A DNA stretch of 43,514 bases from UPXZ01 sp964634605 (GTDB taxonomy: Bacteria > Bacteroidota > Bacteroidia > Bacteroidales > Paludibacteraceae), in NCBI GenBank assembly GCA_964634605.1, contig CAZWLJ010000028.1, positions 1 through 43,514 of the forward strand, in the 5' to 3' direction. Made by a program: the position numbers and the translations under genes. Every line of letters begins with the position of its first letter. The stretch's first letter is position 1. Below, one piece after another: positions 26,637 through 36,100 of this stretch. The notes below the pieces were generated by a model. The model had not been told where the DNA came from and did no database searches. It saw only the letters and a list, made by a program, of their open reading frames with translations.

Positions 26637-26714
26637 TACACATTGCACTCCCTTTATCATTTCCTTGTATCTGAGAATTTTCTCAAAATGGCGGCTTCAT
26701 CGTATCAATGTGTA
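26637..26714 (-). repeat. Inverted repeat in the GH123 leader
   Basis: TACACATTG (26637-26645) and CAATGTGTA (26706-26714) are perfect 9-bp complements separated by 60 bp. Between them is a small near-palindrome (TGAGAA, TT, TTCTCA near 26670). If transcription starts near 26756, the whole element is within the 5' leader of the GH123 gene and could fold there. Confidence 0.45.
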
Positions 26715-26762
26715 AACAGAATCAGATTTTCAGGCATTTAACTGTTGAAATGAAAACAATGG

Positions 26763-26770
26763 CAAATATA
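26763..26770 (-). promoter_or_regulatory. Candidate -7 box for the GH123 gene
   Basis: The minus strand reads TATATTTG, a perfect TAnnTTTG match. No -33 element at the expected distance. In the rest of 26611-26960, a 7-bp stem (CCTGTTT/AAACAGG, 26823-26839) could be a weak terminator for the trpF-like gene, but it lacks a T run. Confidence 0.45.
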
Positions 26771-26960
26771 AGGTTTTTTGAGGGAAAAGTAAAATTACGA
26801 TAAGAGAAAACACAGAATCAATCCTGTTTCAAAAACAGGCGGGTAAAAGGATATTTCATGCTGATCAGTGACTGTAAGGAAGCGAAAACGAATTACTTTA
26901 AGTTTTGGAATTACTTTAGTTCTGAATAATCAGTATTGATAAATAATTTGATTGCCCGGT

Positions 26961-27623
26961 TTATACTACCTTCGGAGGAATCAGACTATAATCTTCTTTC
27001 CTTCTGATTTCCCGAATAAACGATTTAAGTTTTTCCTCGTTCTTAATTCCGTGTTTTGCTTCAAACTTGCTGTTGACATCCACTCCGGCCAGCCGCGGAT
27101 GTTTGAAATGCTTGATGAGATACACCTCATCCACCGACATGTGACCTTTCAACATGAACGGAACATCTCCCTTGTATTCAGAGAGTATATCCCAGTTGTA
27201 AACGTTTTCCCATATCCGGCCATAAACATCTTTCCGGATATCGAAAATAAAATAGTCGCATACATCCATATAACCCATCGTCATCTTGAAATTGTCAATA
27301 TTCATCACCGAAAATGCTTTAATTACAATCATATTATTTTTTTTCAGTTCCCTGCATGCATGTACTTTGTCGGCGCCGTGAATCTGAACACCATCCAGAT
27401 CAAATTTGCAGACATTTCCGATAATTGTTTCAAGATTTTCATTCATAAATACTCCAATCTTACGTGTTTTTTCGGGTATTTTTTCCAGTATCGGTTTGCT
27501 GATGCTGTTACCCGCGTATCTGGGTGATGCCGGAAAAAGTTCAAATCCCATAAAATCCGGTTGCAGGCTTGCAACGTTGTGAATATTGTCGGGATAAATC
27601 ATTCCGCAAACTTTGATTAACAT
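26961..27623 (-). CDS. Phosphoribosylanthranilate isomerase-like protein (divergent TrpF)
   Basis: A 220-aa TIM barrel related to TrpF, which converts N-(5'-phosphoribosyl)anthranilate to its ribulose form in tryptophan synthesis. Conserved features: MLIKVCGM with the catalytic Cys, DFMGFELFPASPRYAG, VGVF-like strand KIGVFMNE, GVQIHG, and GVDVNSKFE. Catalytic Asp is represented by FDIRKD. The phosphate-binding segments are changed: the usual GGTG/GGSG loop is replaced by YGRIWEN, the GGI/GGL segment by LKGHMS, and the SGVE..PG loop by SKFEAKHG. It is alone, with no other trp gene in the window. The start at 27623 gives the usual TrpF N-terminus; an in-frame Met at 27662 lies at the -7 box and is rejected. 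It may be a paralogue with a different substrate. Confidence 0.8.
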   Translation of the reverse strand: MLIKVCGMIYPDNIHNVASLQPDFMGFELFPASPRYAGNSISKPILEKIPEKTRKIGVFMNENLETIIGNVCKFDLDGVQIHGADKVHACRELKKNNMIVIKAFSVMNIDNFKMTMGYMDVCDYFIFDIRKDVYGRIWENVYNWDILSEYKGDVPFMLKGHMSVDEVYLIKHFKHPRLAGVDVNSKFEAKHGIKNEEKLKSFIREIRRKEDYSLIPPKVV

Positions 27624-27659
27624 GGCTTTATCTATTAGAATTGGTTTTTTTATAAAATT

Positions 27660-27667
27660 CAAATTTA
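27660..27667 (-). promoter_or_regulatory. Candidate -7 box for the trpF-like gene
   Basis: The minus strand reads TAAATTTG, a perfect TAnnTTTG match, giving a leader of about 30 nt to the ATG at 27623. The -33 half is not recognisable. Confidence 0.5.
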
Positions 27668-28363
27668 ATCCTATACAATAAAAAAAGTAAGCATCATAAT
27701 ATGCGTGTATTTATAAAACATATTCATTCACTGTTTTGTTTTTATCACAAATTCCGGAACACACCGTCCTACTCCGGCAAAAAAAATATCGGTTTCAGCC
27801 TGAAAGAACATACCCCGGCGATACAACTTTTCAGTTCTGAAAAATTACGGCAAGCAAAAAATCGTGACCTTTTAACTACCATAACATTACGGTAAGCAGA
27901 TGAGCCCGGTTCTTATCTAAGTTTCCGTATTATGAATAAGCGAGACTTCAGCCACACCTTTGAGAAAAAGAAACCGGCATAAAATTACTATTGAAAAATT
28001 ATGAATAATTGAAAATGTGTGTATCTTTGAAGTGAAGAAATGCAATAAAACTGAAATGAATTCGCTTGATACGTATGTTTCAGGACATAATGAAGGTTTG
28101 AAATATTAGTATCGTTTCTATCCTGTTTTTGATTTCGACAAATTGGCATGTGCAACAATGCAAAATCTCAGGCATAAATTTATTCGAGTGAATATCAGTT
28201 AAATAAGAACAAACTAACAGAATAGCGAAATATGTGCGAAAACGTTGTTCATGCAAACCGTTATGGACAAACTTTATTAACAACGTTGCAGCTGATTAAT
28301 AACGAGACTGGATTAATTTTTAGTAATTGAATTATATTCGAAACTGATTTAAAACATTTTGAT
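27668..28363 (+). other. About 700-bp AT-rich intergenic region
   Basis: Only short, low-complexity frames occur (27701-27895 plus strand, 28080-28283 minus strand), neither resembling a known protein. An inverted repeat lies at 28241-28287. TATATTCG at 28333-28340 is one base off a -7 box, 24 nt before the GH43 start codon, and is a weak promoter candidate. Confidence 0.5.
28241..28287. repeat. 9-bp inverted repeat upstream of the GH43 gene
   Basis: AACGTTGTT (28241-28249) and AACAACGTT (28279-28287) are perfect complements separated by 29 bp. They lie about 75 bp upstream of the GH43 start and may be a regulator site or the edge of a transferred segment. Confidence 0.45.
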
Positions 28364-29962
28364 TTGAAAACGACTAAACAGCTTGTGACGCTATTTATTC
28401 TACTCTTTAGCTTTTATGCTAATGGCCAGGAAATACCAAACAGGTTTCAAAATCCTATCATCACGGGATTTGCTCCTGATCCTTCCATTTGCAGGGTAGA
28501 AGATGATTATTATTTAGTTACATCTTCTTTTACATGGTTTCCCGGAATCCCGATTTACCACAGTAAAGATTTGATACATTGGGAATTAATTGGTCATGGG
28601 ATTACTCGTCCGGAACAAATCAATCTGAATGGCATTGAAGATAAACATGGCATTTGGGCACCGACCATTCGTTATCATGAAGGTCTGTTTTATATAATAA
28701 CAACCTGTAAGAACTGCGATGAGAATTTTTATATTACAACAAGTAATCCTTCAGGAGAATGGTCAAATCCAGTTTGGATAAAAGATGCTAAAGGGATTGA
28801 CCCTTCCTTGTTTTGGGACGATAACGGTAAATGTTACTATACAGGTAATTTTTGGGATTTTAAGAAGTCCTGGTCTGCCCAATGTGCAATTTGGGGTCAG
28901 GAAATTGATTTGAAAAATCAAAAATTGATAGGAGAAATGAAAATATTATCCTATGGTCATGCAAATAATGCCGGATATACAGAAGCTCCTCATTTATACA
29001 AGATTGATAAAAGTTATTTATTAATTACAGCGGAAGGTGGCACAAATGAAAATCATGCAGTTACATCACATCATAGCTCAACTGTTTTGGGGAAATATGT
29101 ATCCGACAAGATTAATCCGGTAATCACACACAGACATTTAGGAAGTGATTATCCCATTCAGGCAGTTGGACATGCCGATTTAGTTCAAACTCAAAATGGT
29201 GAATGGTGGGCTGTCGTTTTGGGTAAGCGGGTAATTGAAGGAGAAACTCCATTATCCAGAGAAACATTTTTATGTAAGGTAAATATGGAAAATGGTATAC
29301 CAATATTTAATCCTGGTCATGGTAAAGTTTTATCAGAACAAGAACAGCCAAATTTACCCTGGACTCCTGTCTTGAAAGAACCTTTTAAAGATGAATTTGA
29401 AACAGATAAACTTAACCTGAAATGGCATACAATAAAAACTCCATTAAATGAATATTATAGTATTCAGAAAGGGAGTTTAGTATTGAAATTACAATCTCAA
29501 ACCATAGACAGTTCATCACATTCTTCTATTCTGATTCAGCCAATCAAGCATCTGAAATTTTCAGCAGCAACGAAATTAATATTCAGTGCAAAAAACAAAA
29601 ATGAACAAGCTGGTTTAGTCCTGTATCGCAATAATATGAGCTACTATCTTTTAATAAAAGAAAAGGACCAAATTTTATTAATAAAAAAGGATAATGGGAA
29701 AAAAGAGGTAATTGCTGCTTTGCCGTATACAAAAAATGAGGTCTGTCTGGGAGCTGAAGCGAAAAATTTAGACTTACAATTCAGATTTGGAGAAACCGTA
29801 AACACGATGTCAGATATTGGTGAAACCCAAAGCCTGAAAGTGTTTTCAGATAGTGAAATAAATAAATTTAACGGAACCGGAGTTGGAATTTATGCTTCAG
29901 GCAATAATCAAAAAAGTAATAACACAGCAATTTACGAATGGTTTGAATATAAATTCGAATGA
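28364..29962 (+). CDS. GH43 family glycosidase with C-terminal beta-sandwich
   Basis: A 532-aa secreted GH43 enzyme of the beta-xylosidase/alpha-L-arabinofuranosidase type. The start codon is TTG; it begins a normal signal peptide (MKTTKQLVTLFILLFSFYANGQ pattern, residues 1-22), and no ATG offers a better start. The five-bladed propeller carries the catalytic triad: base D39 in FAPDPSICR, D146 in GIDPSLFW and acid E207 in YTEAPHLY. Residues about 335-530 form the GH43_C2-type beta-sandwich (WHTIKTPLNEYY, AGLVLYRNN). There is no lipobox or T9SS tail. The coding sequence is visibly AT-rich: two 60-base rows counted by hand gave 18 and 19 G+C. It stands alone, about 3.1 kb before the SusC gene and separated from it by unrelated genes. 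Confidence 0.9.
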   Translation: MKTTKQLVTLFILLFSFYANGQEIPNRFQNPIITGFAPDPSICRVEDDYYLVTSSFTWFPGIPIYHSKDLIHWELIGHGITRPEQINLNGIEDKHGIWAPTIRYHEGLFYIITTCKNCDENFYITTSNPSGEWSNPVWIKDAKGIDPSLFWDDNGKCYYTGNFWDFKKSWSAQCAIWGQEIDLKNQKLIGEMKILSYGHANNAGYTEAPHLYKIDKSYLLITAEGGTNENHAVTSHHSSTVLGKYVSDKINPVITHRHLGSDYPIQAVGHADLVQTQNGEWWAVVLGKRVIEGETPLSRETFLCKVNMENGIPIFNPGHGKVLSEQEQPNLPWTPVLKEPFKDEFETDKLNLKWHTIKTPLNEYYSIQKGSLVLKLQSQTIDSSSHSSILIQPIKHLKFSAATKLIFSAKNKNEQAGLVLYRNNMSYYLLIKEKDQILLIKKDNGKKEVIAALPYTKNEVCLGAEAKNLDLQFRFGETVNTMSDIGETQSLKVFSDSEINKFNGTGVGIYASGNNQKSNNTAIYEWFEYKFE

Positions 29963-30132
29963 AGGTCAGCACACAACACCCATTTTAATAAATTGACGGG
30001 TAAGTCAGTTATACAAGTTGTAGCCCGCTTCAGCTTTTGTGTTTCCTGACAAGAATGCACCCGAACGCAAAGTCCGAAAACGCTACCTGCATGTTGAATA
30101 TCCGACCAATCTCAAAATTTAAAAAAGAAAAA

Positions 30133-30441
30133 ATGATAACTGCAATTTTAGTAACCATTTACGCAGAAATAAAAGTTTTGAAATACGCTACATCGTCAGA
30201 AGATGACGCATGTAGAATGCTCGTGGAAGATTGGAAAAAAGGAAAAATCATTTGGGAATGCTCAGATACAAATCTTGCATTTAGTAAGAGTTGGCTTGAT
30301 GCCTATGGCCTGGAACCAATAAGTGACCTCTGTGACAAGCAGTATGAAAACAATGTCAGAGTAGTGACGTGGCATTACTGCGGAGAAAGTGAATCAGAGC
30401 ACCAGATTGTTTCCTGCTATTTTGTTCATTCAACAAAATAG
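30133..30441 (+). CDS. Hypothetical small protein
   Basis: A 102-aa protein without signal peptide or membrane segment; mixed alpha/beta with an acidic, Trp-containing centre (EDWKKGKIIWECSD). The start at the ATG in MITAILVTIYAE is preferred, since the 32 codons before it read as linker with no conserved look. No family is recognised. It lies 170 bp after GH43 and 79 bp before another orphan gene in the same direction. The reading frame is open and has normal amino-acid composition, but whether it is expressed is uncertain. Confidence 0.55.
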   Translation: MITAILVTIYAEIKVLKYATSSEDDACRMLVEDWKKGKIIWECSDTNLAFSKSWLDAYGLEPISDLCDKQYENNVRVVTWHYCGESESEHQIVSCYFVHSTK

Positions 30442-30520
30442 CAGGAATAAAACATAAATCATTCGTAATCAAAATTATGCACTTTAAATTTTCTGAAAAC
30501 CATTCAGAATATTGCAAAAA

Positions 30521-31021
30521 ATGAACTTAGATACAATAAAGAAATATTCACTTAACTGTTTTCTTTTGACTATTCCAATTATGGTATGGAATATAGTCCT
30601 GGCAAATAAATTGCCTCAGGAGTTTCAACCGGAAATATTTTGGAAAGACATACCCGTTTTCCTGGTTTATGGAGAAAATATTTCACGTGTAGTCGTTTTT
30701 ACACTCACGTTACTGATGCCCTTAAGCATTTCAACAAACACATCGAAGAAAGGTCTGTTATTATACGCCGGTGGAACATTTATATACTTTGTTTCCTGGC
30801 TTGTTTTGATTTATCTTCCTGACAGCAGCTGGAGTAACAATATCTTTGGCTTTATGGCTCCTGCATACACTCCTTTAATATGGTTGACCGGAATCGGACT
30901 CATTGGAAATTCGTTTTATTTCAATTTGCCATTCAGACGTTGGGTTTTTGTTTTAACATCAATAGTATTTTTGATTTTTCACAATTTTCACACAATGACA
31001 ATATATTTCAGAACACATTGA
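30521..31021 (+). CDS. Hypothetical membrane protein, about four transmembrane segments
   Basis: A 166-aa integral membrane protein. Hydrophobic segments lie at about 11-29, 53-71, 79-98, 113-131 and 139-157. A conserved-looking start (MNLDTIKKYSLNC) and the PAYTPLIWLTGIGLIGNSFYF stretch suggest a real family of small inner-membrane proteins of unknown role. The ATG at 30521 is used rather than a TTG nine bases earlier. No promoter or operon partner is clear. Confidence 0.65.
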   Translation: MNLDTIKKYSLNCFLLTIPIMVWNIVLANKLPQEFQPEIFWKDIPVFLVYGENISRVVVFTLTLLMPLSISTNTSKKGLLLYAGGTFIYFVSWLVLIYLPDSSWSNNIFGFMAPAYTPLIWLTGIGLIGNSFYFNLPFRRWVFVLTSIVFLIFHNFHTMTIYFRTH

Positions 31022-31353
31022 GGGTAATGTTCTTACAGAGGACTTTTAGATTCTAACACTAACGGGTTAAATAATTTATACACAGGACTTATCAAAATCC
31101 TCACCATAGAGAAATTAGTTCAACACTCGCCTATACACACAGTTTGAGAGTTTTTAATCATTGACTGTATGCACCCCCGCATTTTTTCCCTTGTCAAAAA
31201 AATATCAGAAAGGTATCGTCAGCTAATCAGAGTTCCCTGCCATTCCATTTGGGTTTTTATGTATTTTTTGAATGATTCGAAAAATTAATTTATACTTTTT
31301 ACAATAGAATAGTGTAATTGTTATATATTTACATTGGTTTAAATTTCCTCAAA
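31022..31353 (+). other. Intergenic region upstream of the TetR gene
   Basis: AT-rich spacer without a recognisable gene. TACATTGG near 31330 is one base off the -7 consensus and could serve the TetR gene. No clear palindromic operator was found. Confidence 0.45.
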
Positions 31354-31938
31354 ATGAATTACAAAAACAAGAAATATATTACCAGGGCACTGAATATATT
31401 TAAGCAGGAAGGACTTAAACTTTCGCTGGATGAACTGGCCGGGAAAATGTCGATTTCGAAAAAAACACTTTACAACCACTTCAGTTCGAAGGAAGATCTT
31501 CACGAAGCCTGTATGCAAAGCATGTTTACGGACCTGAACCAACGGGTTTCTGTTTTCACCGATGAATCGAAAAATGCCATCGAAGCCATGCGCGAAGGCT
31601 TTCGGGAATTCGAAACTGTGCTTTCACAACTTTCGCCCTTATTTATTCACGATCTAGAGCGACTTTATCCCAATATGATTTATTCGACCCATGCCTCTGA
31701 TGTCGATTTTTTCAGACATCGTATCATGGATAATATTGAAAAGGGTATCCGCGAGGGTTTGTACAATCCTGGTCTCGACGTTTCCTTTTTCAGTCAATAT
31801 ATCAGCCACTCGGTTTTTGGATTCTATTTCCATTCAGCACTCAGCAACACAGGCTATTCTGACTCTGCATATTTTAAAACCGTATTAGAATTCACCCTTA
31901 AAGGATTGGTTACCGAAAAAGGGCTTTTACTTTTGTAA
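31354..31938 (+). CDS. TetR/AcrR family transcriptional regulator
   Basis: A 194-aa regulator. The N-terminal 55 residues hold the TetR helix-turn-helix: ALNIFKQEGLKLSLDELAGKMSISKKTLYNHFSSKEDL, i.e. the usual G-[LIV]-x-x-x-[LIV]-A-x-x-x-x-[IV]-S-x-x-x-[LF]-Y-x-[HY]-F pattern. The C-terminal ligand domain is all-helical and diverged. The ATG at 31354 places the HTH at the normal position; an in-frame Met at 31318 is rejected. It ends 4 nt before a TolC-family gene, the common layout of TetR-controlled efflux operons (TetR, TolC, membrane-fusion protein, pump). Confidence 0.9.
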   Translation: MNYKNKKYITRALNIFKQEGLKLSLDELAGKMSISKKTLYNHFSSKEDLHEACMQSMFTDLNQRVSVFTDESKNAIEAMREGFREFETVLSQLSPLFIHDLERLYPNMIYSTHASDVDFFRHRIMDNIEKGIREGLYNPGLDVSFFSQYISHSVFGFYFHSALSNTGYSDSAYFKTVLEFTLKGLVTEKGLLLL

Positions 31939-31942
31939 CTAA

Positions 31943-32737
31943 ATGAATACAAATATGATAAAATCCAAGAAAATTCTCATTTTTTTTCTGTGTGCACTGG
32001 TCTCAGTTCCAAATAAAGCACAGGAAACGTACAACCTTCAAAGGTGCATCGGGTTTGCGCTGGAAAACAACAACAACCTGAAGAAATCGAAACTCGACCT
32101 CGAAAAAAGTCATGAATCGAGGCGCGAAATTCTGGGGAGTTTGCTTCCTCAAATTAGTGGTTCGGGCAGTTTCAATTACAACCTGAAAAAACCGAAATTT
32201 GTGATGCCTAATTTCATTAACGATATGCTGCCTCCAAACATGCAGGATCCGAACGCGGAAAAGTACATGACCATCGAAATGGGTACCAATTACTCGTCGG
32301 GATTCGGAGCAAGCCTCAACCAGCAAATCCTGAACTTTACATTGTTCAACACCCTCGAAATAGCAAAAACTGCCGAGGCTATGGCCAACCTTGGTGTTGA
32401 AGCCAAAGAAGAAGATGTAATAGCCCAAACGGCAAACCTTTATTATACCGTGCAATCAACGGCTTTTGCGGCCGGCCAGTTTGAGCAGAGCATAAAGCTC
32501 ATTGACAGGATGCTCTCAGTGATGGAAACCAATTATCAGATTGGCCTGGTGAAAAAAGTTGATTTAGACCGGCTCAAAGTGAACCGCGTAAATCTTGCGA
32601 CACAGCAGAATGCCATCAAAAACGCTGTTGAGATTCAGAAAAATTTACTGAAACTGCAGATTGGCATGGACATGAATCAGCATTTGAATCTTGAGGAATT
32701 CGATCTGTCGTTTTTCGAAAACAATATTATAAATTAA
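31943..32737 (+). CDS. Truncated TolC-family outer-membrane efflux protein
   Basis: A 264-aa N-terminal portion of a TolC-like protein; family members are usually about 420-490 aa. Signal peptide about 1-26 (VSVPNKAQ). One OEP repeat is seen: YNLQRCIGFALENNNNLKKS, then the first long helical hairpin (EIAKTAEAMANLGVEAKEEDVIAQ) and the GLVKKVDLDRLKVN turn. The second OEP repeat is absent. The frame stops in AT-rich DNA (ending FFENNIIN), and no TolC-like residues were found in the other frames after it. The membrane-fusion and pump genes expected next are missing. Probably a remnant that cannot form a working trimeric channel; annotate as a pseudogene if no full-length paralogue pairs with it. 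Confidence 0.8.
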   Translation: MNTNMIKSKKILIFFLCALVSVPNKAQETYNLQRCIGFALENNNNLKKSKLDLEKSHESRREILGSLLPQISGSGSFNYNLKKPKFVMPNFINDMLPPNMQDPNAEKYMTIEMGTNYSSGFGASLNQQILNFTLFNTLEIAKTAEAMANLGVEAKEEDVIAQTANLYYTVQSTAFAAGQFEQSIKLIDRMLSVMETNYQIGLVKKVDLDRLKVNRVNLATQQNAIKNAVEIQKNLLKLQIGMDMNQHLNLEEFDLSFFENNIIN

Positions 32738-32946
32738 GGTAATAATTGATTCAAAAAAAATCATATATTTGTCGGGCGAGGCTATAGGCTTTAGGCTTTG
32801 CCTTTCAACCGTTATATTCTTTGTTAACTTCATGATTTCTGAAATAATATTATTTTTAAAAACATAAAACACAATTAAGCGCTTATATTCAATAAGATAA
32901 GTCTGATAATGAAGTATCATTTTACGTTTTATTTTTCACACAAATA

Positions 32947-33006
32947 AATTATTTTGAATTATTTTGAATTATTTTGAATTATTTTGAATTATTTTGAATT
33001 ATTTTG
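32947..33006 (+). repeat. Six perfect copies of the 10-bp unit AATTATTTTG
   Basis: Head-to-tail array with no mismatches. The 10-bp period is close to one helical turn, so AATT and TTTT tracts fall on the same face of the DNA and should bend it. It lies 27 bp upstream of the SusC -7 box. Each unit also contains TATTTTG, one base shorter than a TAnnTTTG box. The rest of 32738-33110 is AT-rich, with a short GC-richer patch near 32770-32805 that has repeated AGGCT motifs but no clear stem. Confidence 0.9.
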
Positions 33007-33032
33007 ATATTAAAAAACATTTTTCATATCTT

Positions 33033-33040
33033 TATATTTG
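33033..33040 (+). promoter_or_regulatory. -7 box of the SusC/SusD operon
   Basis: TATATTTG matches TAnnTTTG exactly. TTTG at 33003-33006, in the last repeat copy, could be a -33 element, but the 26-bp spacer is longer than the usual 19-21 bp. The leader would be about 65 nt. Confidence 0.55.
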
Positions 33041-33110
33041 ATATAATATTATACCCATTCTCCTGAGATTTTTTTTGCGACTATAAAAATTAATTCTAAC
33101 AATTAACTCA

Positions 33111-36100
33111 ATGCACATGAACTACTCATTATTTGTTTTTTTAAAAAAAACTGTAAGTAACTGGAAGAAGGGCATTATTTGTTTTTTACTGATGTTCTTT
33201 ACCATTTCAGTCGTTGCGCAACAAAAGACTGTAACCGGTCAGGTTACAGATGAATCGGGTGCTCCCCTCATTGGGGCAAGTATTAAGCTGAAAGGAACCT
33301 CAACAGGTACTGTGACCGATATCAATGGTACTTATTCGCTTCAGGCTTCCCCCAAAGATGTTCTTGTAATATCTTATGTGGGAATGAATTTGCAGGAAAT
33401 TGCTGTTGGATCGGGTTCAGTTTTTAACATTACTTTGGTTGAAGATTCTAAACTATTTCAGGAAGTAGTGGTCACGGCTCTTGGCATCAAGCGTGAGCAG
33501 AAAGCGCTCGGGTATTCTGTTCAGACTGTTGATGGTGAGGCTTTGCAAAAGGTGGCAGGTACTGAATTGGGTACCTCGCTTACAGGTAAAGTGTCTGGAC
33601 TTCTGGTTAAGAACTCCACCGATTTTGGTATGACACCCACAATCACCATACGTGGAGAAAGCCCCATTATCGTAATAGACGGAGTGCCTTATACAAATAA
33701 AAAAATGAGCGATATCTCTGCTGCTGATGTCGAATCAATGAGTATTCTTAAAGGTTCTACTGCATCAGCGCTCTATGGCGAAAAGGGTATGAACGGGGCA
33801 ATACTTATTACAACTAAAAACGGAAGCGGATCACAGGAGGGCATGAGTGTGGATGTTTCAACCAACACAATGTACACAGCAGGTTTCTTAGCTATTCCCA
33901 AGAAACAATCAATGTACGGACGGGGAACAAACAATTCATACAATAAAACCTCGGATAGTTCCTGGGGGCAACTGATGGATGGCTCCATACAGAATCAATG
34001 GGATCCTTTTTTGATGGAATATCGTGACTACGAATACTTACCGGTTGGAAAAGATAACTTTAAAAACTTTTTGGAACAAGGCTACTCCACCAACAACAAC
34101 GTTAGTGTAGCATACAAAACAAAAAATTCAGCTGTTCGCAGTTCCATCAACTGGGTTGAGAATAAGGGGCAATACCCGAATTCAAAGCTGGATAAATACA
34201 GCTATTCACTGGGCGGAGACATAAATCTGGATAAATTCACTTTATCTTCAAACTTGTCGTACTCAAAGAAAATTATTCCTAATTTAGGCTCGAATGGTTA
34301 CACTTCTTACGACCCGATGTACTCATTGCTTATCTGGTCTGGCTCGGATTTCAACATCCTGGATTACAAGGATAACTATTGGCTGATTAAAGATCAGGTA
34401 CAAAATTATACCTACCGTAGCGGATCAAATAACCCCTATTTCGACAGATATGAAAAAATAAACATGTCAGCCCGTGATATTTTCAATGCCGACGTTACTG
34501 CAAGCTACCAGATAGCTAAATGGCTGAAAACCACACTTCGCACCGGGCTCGACTACTACACTGATTTGGGAAAACAACGGGTATCCTGGGGTTCGTATGT
34601 TTCGTTTGGTAATACACCATTCCCGGGGAATGCATACCCATGGAACGGTACTACTACCGGTGCATATAATTCAGGTAAAACACAGGGCTTCAGTATAAAT
34701 TCGGATTTAATGTTCTCAGGAGACCGTACCTTCGACAAGCTTACAGTAGAATATCTGTTTGGTGGTGCTATAAACTTCACAAATGATGAAACGCTGTATG
34801 GAATGACTGCCGGTGGAATATCCGTTCCGGGCTTTTACTCGCTGAAAGCTTCTGTAAATCCGGCAACAGTAGGTGAATCCAGGCTATCCCGACAAATTAA
34901 TTCATTGTACGGACGTGTTGCCCTTTCATGGAACAGATTGATTTATCTGGATGCTACAGGTCGAAACGACTGGTCGTCAACCTTATCGCAATCAGAACGG
35001 TCGTATTTTTATCCATCAATCGCGGGCAGTTTTGTGATTTCAGAACTTTTACCGAATACAAGAGACTGGCTGGATTTATTAAAATTAAGAGGATCGTGGA
35101 CACAATCTAAAAAAATGGCAGCCATTTATGAAATTAATCCGGCATTTACCATCAATAGTGCAACATGGGGAACTCTTAACGGCGCAACAGCTCCAAACAC
35201 CATCTACCCGATGGATATCAGACCTTCCAAAACTTCAACGTATGAAACCGGTATTCAGGGAATTTTCTTCAAAAACAGACTCTCGGTTGACCTGGCATAT
35301 TATAATACGGATTATATTGATAATATTATTAAAGGACCTATCACACCGAGTTCAGGATATACAAACGCCCTTATTAACACCAATGAAATTATTTCACGAA
35401 AGGGAGTAGAACTGACTGTGGGAGGAACACCCGTTAAAACGAAAGATTTCCAGTGGGATATCTCAACAAACTTATCAAAATATGCACGTTACTGGAAACA
35501 ATTAGATTCTGTATATACAACTGTTAAACCCTGGATTAAAAAAGGTGAAAGATACGACGTATTTTACAGCAAAGATCTTTTGAAGAACCCTCAAACAGGT
35601 GAATATATTACCAACAACGGACGACTTCAATACAGCAAGTATGATTCACAATTCGGATATTCAGATCCTGATTTTGTGTGGGGGCTGAACACAACGCTGC
35701 GGTATAAAAATGTAAGCCTGTACCTGTCGATGGACGGTGTTTTGGGTGGATTGATGAATACGCGTACCGAAAGTTACATGTGGCAGACAGGTTCACATCC
35801 CAATTCGCTTACAGACGAAAGAGCAGCAGATGTGGCTGATCCTTCGAAAGGGCACTATCTTGTTGAGGGAGTGAAAGTTACAGGAGGAACTGTCACCTAC
35901 GACCAGTATGGTAACATCACAAGCGATACCCGCACGTATGCACCCAATGACCAATATATCAGCTATAAACAATACATTGTTGATTTACATAGCAGCAGCG
36001 CCTGGGGAGGCAACGGAAGTCCGGCAGATACTTACTCAAAAACTTTTGTAAAATTACGTGAAGTGTCACTGACGTATGCTGTTCCGCGAAATTACTTATA

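Noticed and set aside
28080..28283. 67-codon minus-strand frame upstream of GH43
   Set aside because: No conserved motif or promoter; it lies in AT-rich intergenic DNA that also holds an inverted repeat.
29990..30132. Integron attC-like or cassette border before the orphan genes
   Set aside because: Some short GTT/AAC motifs and a small CGGG/CCCG pair are present, but no complete attC architecture with paired core sites could be built, and no integrase is in the window.
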